Source of the DNA: Candidatus Omnitrophota bacterium | GTDB taxonomy: Bacteria > Omnitrophota > Gorgyraeia > Aquiviventales > Aquiviventaceae | Assembly: GCA_016206725.1 (NCBI GenBank) | Contig: JACQRA010000079.1 | Location: 1-9,432 of the forward strand | Length of the DNA: 9,432 bases | Direction: 5' to 3' | Shown: in pieces, positions 6,610 to 9,432 of the stretch | Position numbering within the stretch: the first letter of the stretch is position 1 | Layout of the letters: each line of letters begins with the position of its first letter | Program-made: the position numbers and the translations under genes | The notes under the pieces: model-generated | What the model was told of the DNA's origin: nothing | What the model saw: the letters and a program-made list of their open reading frames with translations, nothing else | Databases searched by the model: none

Positions 6610-7879
6610 ACCGCTGTTGATCGTCGGCGGCACCGTCGTTGATCCGGCCGCCAAGCGGGACGGTCGGTTCGACGTCCTGATCGAAGACGGCCTGATCGCC
6701 GACGTACACCCATCGCTCAAGGCGCTCGACGGCGTGGACGTCATTGACGCCAAGGGCAAACTGGTCTTGCCGGGCTTCGTTGATTTGCACGTCCACTTCC
6801 GCCAGCCGGGGCGCGAGGACAAGGAGACGATTGAAACCGGCTCTCAAGCGGCGGCGCGCGGAGGGTTCACCGCCGTCTGCCCCATGCCGAACACCGATCC
6901 GGTGGTGGATCACGGCGGGGCGGTGGAGTGGGTGACCCACGAAGCCCGGCGCGTCGGCCTGGTTGACGTGCATCCCATCGGCGCCCTGACCAAGGGCCAA
7001 CACGGCCAAGAGCTGACCGATTTCGGCGAGCTGTTTGACGCCGGCTGTGCCGCACTCTCCGACGACGGCAAGCCGTTGATCAACCCGCTGTTGATGCGGC
7101 GGGCGCTGGAATATTCGAAGGTGTTCGGGCGTCCCGTGATCCAGCACGCTGAAGACCCGAGCTTGAGCGCAGGTGGTGTCATTCATGAGGGGGTGGTCTC
7201 CACCACCTTGGGATTGCGAGGCATTCCTGCCGAATCCGAAGCGACGATCGTGGCGCGCGATCTCGCGCTGGTCGCCTTGACCGGCGGGTGGCTGCACGTC
7301 GCGCACGTGTCGTGCGCCGAATCGGTGGAATTGATTCGCCACGCCAAACGACAAGGGGCGCATGTCACGTGCGAAGTGACGCCCCATCATCTTGCACTCA
7401 CCCACGAAGCGGTCGAAGGATTCCGTACCGAGGCCAAGGTCAACCCGCCGCTGCGAGGGGACGATGACCGGCTGGCCCTGATCGAGGGGCTGAAGGACGG
7501 CACGATTGATTGTATCGCGACGGACCACGCGCCCCACACCGACTGGGAGAAGGACGCCGATTTCGACACGGCGCCATTTGGTATCAGCGGGTTGGAAACC
7601 GCTTTTGGGGTGTGCGTGACGACGCTGATCGAAGCGGGGCATCTCTCCTGGGGGCAATTGGTGCAAAGCCTGTCCATCAATCCATCCCGCATCGCCGGCA
7701 TCAACGGCCATGGACTGGTCAAAGGACAGCCGGCGAATCTCACGCTAGTCGATCCGAAGGCGACCTGGATCGTTGATCCGAAACAGTTTGTCTCCAAGGG
7801 GACGAATACCCCGTTCGCCGGAGCGCGCCTGAGCGGCCGCGTGGTCAAAACGATTCGTCAGGGAACGGTGATTGGATGA
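6602..7879 (+). CDS. pyrC: Dihydroorotase PyrC (class I, zinc-dependent amidohydrolase)
   Basis: PyrC cyclises carbamoyl aspartate to dihydroorotate, the third step of UMP synthesis. The start is ATG 6602 (MSKPLLIVGG), with GGGGGAG (6589-6595) 6 bases upstream. An in-frame upstream extension to 6569 is not supported. The 425-residue length is normal for class I enzymes. Metal ligands are visible: His63 and His65 in DLHVHFRQPGRED, Asp154/155 in SDDGKP, His182 in IQHAED, and a His of HVAHVSC (232 or 235). Asp308 in TDHAPH is the catalytic base. Substrate-binding Arg (FRQPGR) and Asn (MPNTDP) are present. All key residues are kept, so this is an active dihydroorotase, not the inactive PyrC' partner of some ATCases. 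It overlaps pyrB by 8 bases and carA by 4 (ATGA). Confidence 0.96.
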   Translation: MSKPLLIVGGTVVDPAAKRDGRFDVLIEDGLIADVHPSLKALDGVDVIDAKGKLVLPGFVDLHVHFRQPGREDKETIETGSQAAARGGFTAVCPMPNTDPVVDHGGAVEWVTHEARRVGLVDVHPIGALTKGQHGQELTDFGELFDAGCAALSDDGKPLINPLLMRRALEYSKVFGRPVIQHAEDPSLSAGGVIHEGVVSTTLGLRGIPAESEATIVARDLALVALTGGWLHVAHVSCAESVELIRHAKRQGAHVTCEVTPHHLALTHEAVEGFRTEAKVNPPLRGDDDRLALIEGLKDGTIDCIATDHAPHTDWEKDADFDTAPFGISGLETAFGVCVTTLIEAGHLSWGQLVQSLSINPSRIAGINGHGLVKGQPANLTLVDPKATWIVDPKQFVSKGTNTPFAGARLSGRVVKTIRQGTVIG

Positions 7880-9042
7880 GTGGAAACGGGCGCCCAGCGT
7901 GGTTGGTGCTGGAAGACGGCACCGCATTCAAAGGACGAGCCATCGGTGCCGAGGGGCAGACGGTCGGCGAAGTGGTGTTCAACACGTCGCTCACCGGCTA
8001 TCAAGAAATCCTCACCGATCCGTCGTACAAAGGACAACTGGTGTGCATGACCTACCCGCACATCGGTAACTACGGGGTCAACGAGGAGGACGTGGAGTCG
8101 CACCGGCCATGGGCGGAGGGCTTCATCCTCCGCGAGTGCTCGCCGATGGCAAGCAACTTTCGCTCGCAGATGGCGCTCGAAGTCTATCTGAAACAGCACG
8201 GCATCATGGCGATAGACGGGGTTGATACCCGTGCGCTTACGTTGAAGCTGCGCCGGCAAGGGGCGATGAACGGCGGCATTTCCACGATCGAGCCGGACCC
8301 TGCGCGCGTGCTGGAAAAGGTGCGATTCGCCCCGAGCATGGTCGGGGCGGATTTCGTGAAGGACGTAACGTGTGAGAAGGCGTATGAATGGCCCATCAAA
8401 AGCAATGGGGAGTTCGGAATGGGGAATTCGGAATCAAAACGTTCAACTCCGCACTCCGCATTCCACGCTCCGCATTGGCATGTGGTGGTGATGGATTATG
8501 GGGTGAAGCACAACATTCTGCGGCAGTTGGCGTCGCTGGGGTGTTACGTCAACGTGGTACCCGCGGCCACGTCGGCGCGTGAGGTGTTGGCGATGAAGCC
8601 GGACGGGGTCGTGCTCTCGAACGGGCCGGGGGATCCGGCGGCCGTCACCTACGGGATCGAGGCCATCCGAGGGCTCATCGGGCGCGTTCCCCTGCTGGGC
8701 ATTTGCCTCGGCCATCAATTACTGGGGCTCGCCTTCGGCGGCAAGACGTACAAATTGAAGTTCGGCCACCACGGAGGCAATCATCCGGTGAAAGACCTGA
8801 CGACGGGGAAGGTGGAAATCACCGCCCAGAATCACGGCTTTGCAGTAGATGTGGAGTCCATCCCTGACAACGGGGTGGAGCTGACGCACATCAATCTGAA
8901 CGACAAAACCGTCGAGGGCATGCGGCATCGTGAACTGCCGATTTTCAGCATGCAGTACCACCCCGAAGCCTCGCCTGGCCCGCACGATTCGCGCTATGTG
9001 TTCCGGAGGTTCCTCGACTTGCTGGAGGGTGTGCATGCCTGA
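7876..9042 (+). CDS. carA: Carbamoyl-phosphate synthase small (glutaminase) subunit CarA
   Basis: CarA hydrolyses glutamine and passes ammonia to the large subunit CarB for carbamoyl phosphate used in pyrimidine and arginine synthesis. The 388-residue protein has the CarA-specific N-terminal domain (VFNTSLTGYQEILTDPSY, IGNYGVN, DTRALT, GAMNGGIST), then a class I glutamine amidotransferase domain from about residue 200 (MDYGVKHNILR, LSNGPGDP, LLGICLGHQLL, MQYHPEASPGP). The catalytic triad is Cys277, His362 and Glu364. The linker between the domains (about residues 175-203) is encoded largely by a heptamer-based palindrome (8404-8476), kept in frame and free of stops; its Ser/Asn/His-rich sequence looks unlike the rest. 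The start overlaps the pyrC stop as ATGA; no strong Shine-Dalgarno is visible, so coupling to pyrC is likely. carB is not in the window. Confidence 0.96.
   Translation: MSGNGRPAWLVLEDGTAFKGRAIGAEGQTVGEVVFNTSLTGYQEILTDPSYKGQLVCMTYPHIGNYGVNEEDVESHRPWAEGFILRECSPMASNFRSQMALEVYLKQHGIMAIDGVDTRALTLKLRRQGAMNGGISTIEPDPARVLEKVRFAPSMVGADFVKDVTCEKAYEWPIKSNGEFGMGNSESKRSTPHSAFHAPHWHVVVMDYGVKHNILRQLASLGCYVNVVPAATSAREVLAMKPDGVVLSNGPGDPAAVTYGIEAIRGLIGRVPLLGICLGHQLLGLAFGGKTYKLKFGHHGGNHPVKDLTTGKVEITAQNHGFAVDVESIPDNGVELTHINLNDKTVEGMRHRELPIFSMQYHPEASPGPHDSRYVFRRFLDLLEGVHA
8404..8476 (+). repeat. Heptanucleotide-unit palindromic element inserted in frame in carA
   Basis: The left arm is four consecutive 7-base units: AATGGGG (8404-8410), AGTTCGG (8411-8417), AATGGGG (8418-8424), AATTCGG (8425-8431). 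After a 17-base centre (8432-8448, containing the palindrome AACGTT) comes a right arm of four units in inverted orientation: CCGCACT (8449-8455), CCGCATT (8456-8462), CCACGCT (8463-8469), CCGCATT (8470-8476). The arms pair imperfectly, with the AATGGGG units matching CCGCATT at 6 of 7 positions. The 73-base element is read through without a stop and supplies a low-complexity linker between two well-conserved CarA domains. It looks like a small palindromic interspersed repeat, comparable in idea to Rickettsia palindromic elements in coding genes. No second copy is seen in this window. Confidence 0.75.
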
Positions 9043-9432
9043 GTTTGTCGCGGATTTTCACATCCACTCGCGTTATAGCCGAGCCTGCTCCAAGGATCTC
9101 TGCGTGAAGGAGCTGGCCAAATGGGCCAAGCTCAAGGGGATCGGGTTGCTGGGAACCGGCGATTTCACGCATCCCCTGTGGCTGCAGGAGCTCGAAGAGA
9201 CGTTGCGCCCCACTGGCCACGGCCTGTTGGAATATGATGGCGTGTACTTCATCCTCACCACCGAGGTGAACACGCTCTTTTATCGGCGGGGTAAAGCCCA
9301 CAACATCCACCATGTGCTCTTCGCCCCGTCGTTCGAGACGGTCAAGCGGTTGAACCAGGAGCTCGAGAGCTTCGGACCGCTCAGCCTCGACGGCCGCCCC
9401 ATCCTCCGGATGGAAGCGTGGCGGCTGGTTGA
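9035..9432 (+). CDS. PHP-domain protein, endonuclease Q-like (3'-truncated by window edge)
   Basis: ATG 9035 lies inside the end of carA (8-base overlap), with GGAGGG (9024-9029) 5 bases upstream. The frame stays open to the window end, giving 132 residues. The N-terminus FVADFHIHSRYSRACSKD places His9 and His11 as PHP metal ligands. ELAKWAKLKGIGLLGTGDFTHPLWLQEL supplies Asp43 and His46, and LTTEVNTLF supplies Glu77. HNIHHVLFAPSFETVKRLN and LDGRPIL follow. As I recall the family, this pattern resembles the PHP-type proteins that include archaeal endonuclease Q, which nicks DNA 5' of deaminated bases such as uracil and hypoxanthine. Other PHP families (polymerase-associated, histidinol phosphatase) share only the metal motif, not the THPLWLQEL-type context. 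The C-terminal half is outside the window, so the function is provisional. Confidence 0.82.
   Translation, partial: MPEFVADFHIHSRYSRACSKDLCVKELAKWAKLKGIGLLGTGDFTHPLWLQELEETLRPTGHGLLEYDGVYFILTTEVNTLFYRRGKAHNIHHVLFAPSFETVKRLNQELESFGPLSLDGRPILRMEAWRLV

Noticed and set aside
6461..7711. 416-codon open frame on the minus strand
   Set aside because: It is antisense to pyrC and the end of pyrB, which carry all catalytic motifs. The product shows no recognisable domain and follows from high GC at third positions.
1..9432. CRISPR arrays, tRNA or rRNA genes, insertion sequences and prophage genes
   Set aside because: None seen. The only repeats are the protein-level FG-GAP repeats and the heptamer palindrome in carA.

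Overview
The window is GC-rich, densely coded DNA from a diderm (Gram-negative-type) bacterium. The first gene is lpxA, which makes lipid A. A c-di-GMP-I (GEMM-I) riboswitch, a large secreted protease and a PyrR-type pyrimidine operon follow. I cannot fix the phylum from sequence alone. A Nitrospirota- or NC10-like or other deep-branching diderm lineage is a guess, not a result. All recognised genes lie on the + strand.

Layout. (1) Positions 1-801 hold the 3' part of lpxA. (2) Positions 802-1064 are a regulatory intergenic region. It contains a well-formed c-di-GMP class I riboswitch aptamer (about 890-975), a possible antiterminator pairing, and a strong intrinsic terminator (1003-1035) just before the next ribosome binding site. 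(3) Positions 1065-4919 encode a 1284-residue exported protein: signal peptide, propeptide, subtilisin-like protease with an intact triad, seven FG-GAP/VCBS calcium-loop repeats, an ASPIC/UnbV domain, an Ig/cadherin-like domain and a C-terminal dockerin-like pair of calcium loops. (4) Positions 4920-5003 hold a good sigma-70-type promoter (TTGACC-17-TATACT). Its roughly 44-nt leader is almost filled by a hairpin with the hallmarks of a PyrR binding loop, and the 3' side of that hairpin contains the likely Shine-Dalgarno sequence of pyrR. (5) Positions 5004-9432 form a tightly overlapping operon, pyrR-pyrB-pyrC-carA, followed by a PHP-domain gene resembling endonuclease Q that runs off the window end.

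How the parts work together. The pyr operon encodes the first three steps of UMP synthesis (carbamoyl phosphate synthetase small subunit, aspartate transcarbamoylase, dihydroorotase) and its own regulator PyrR. The leader suggests PyrR shuts off translation of the operon directly, because no terminator is visible. The upstream unit links the second messenger c-di-GMP to production of a secreted, probably calcium-dependent protease. The predicted pairing suggests that c-di-GMP turns it off.

Most notable items. They are the riboswitch-controlled multidomain protease, the PyrR loop overlapping the pyrR ribosome binding site, a palindrome built from heptanucleotide units inserted in frame in the interdomain linker of carA, and the EndoQ-like gene translationally coupled to carA.
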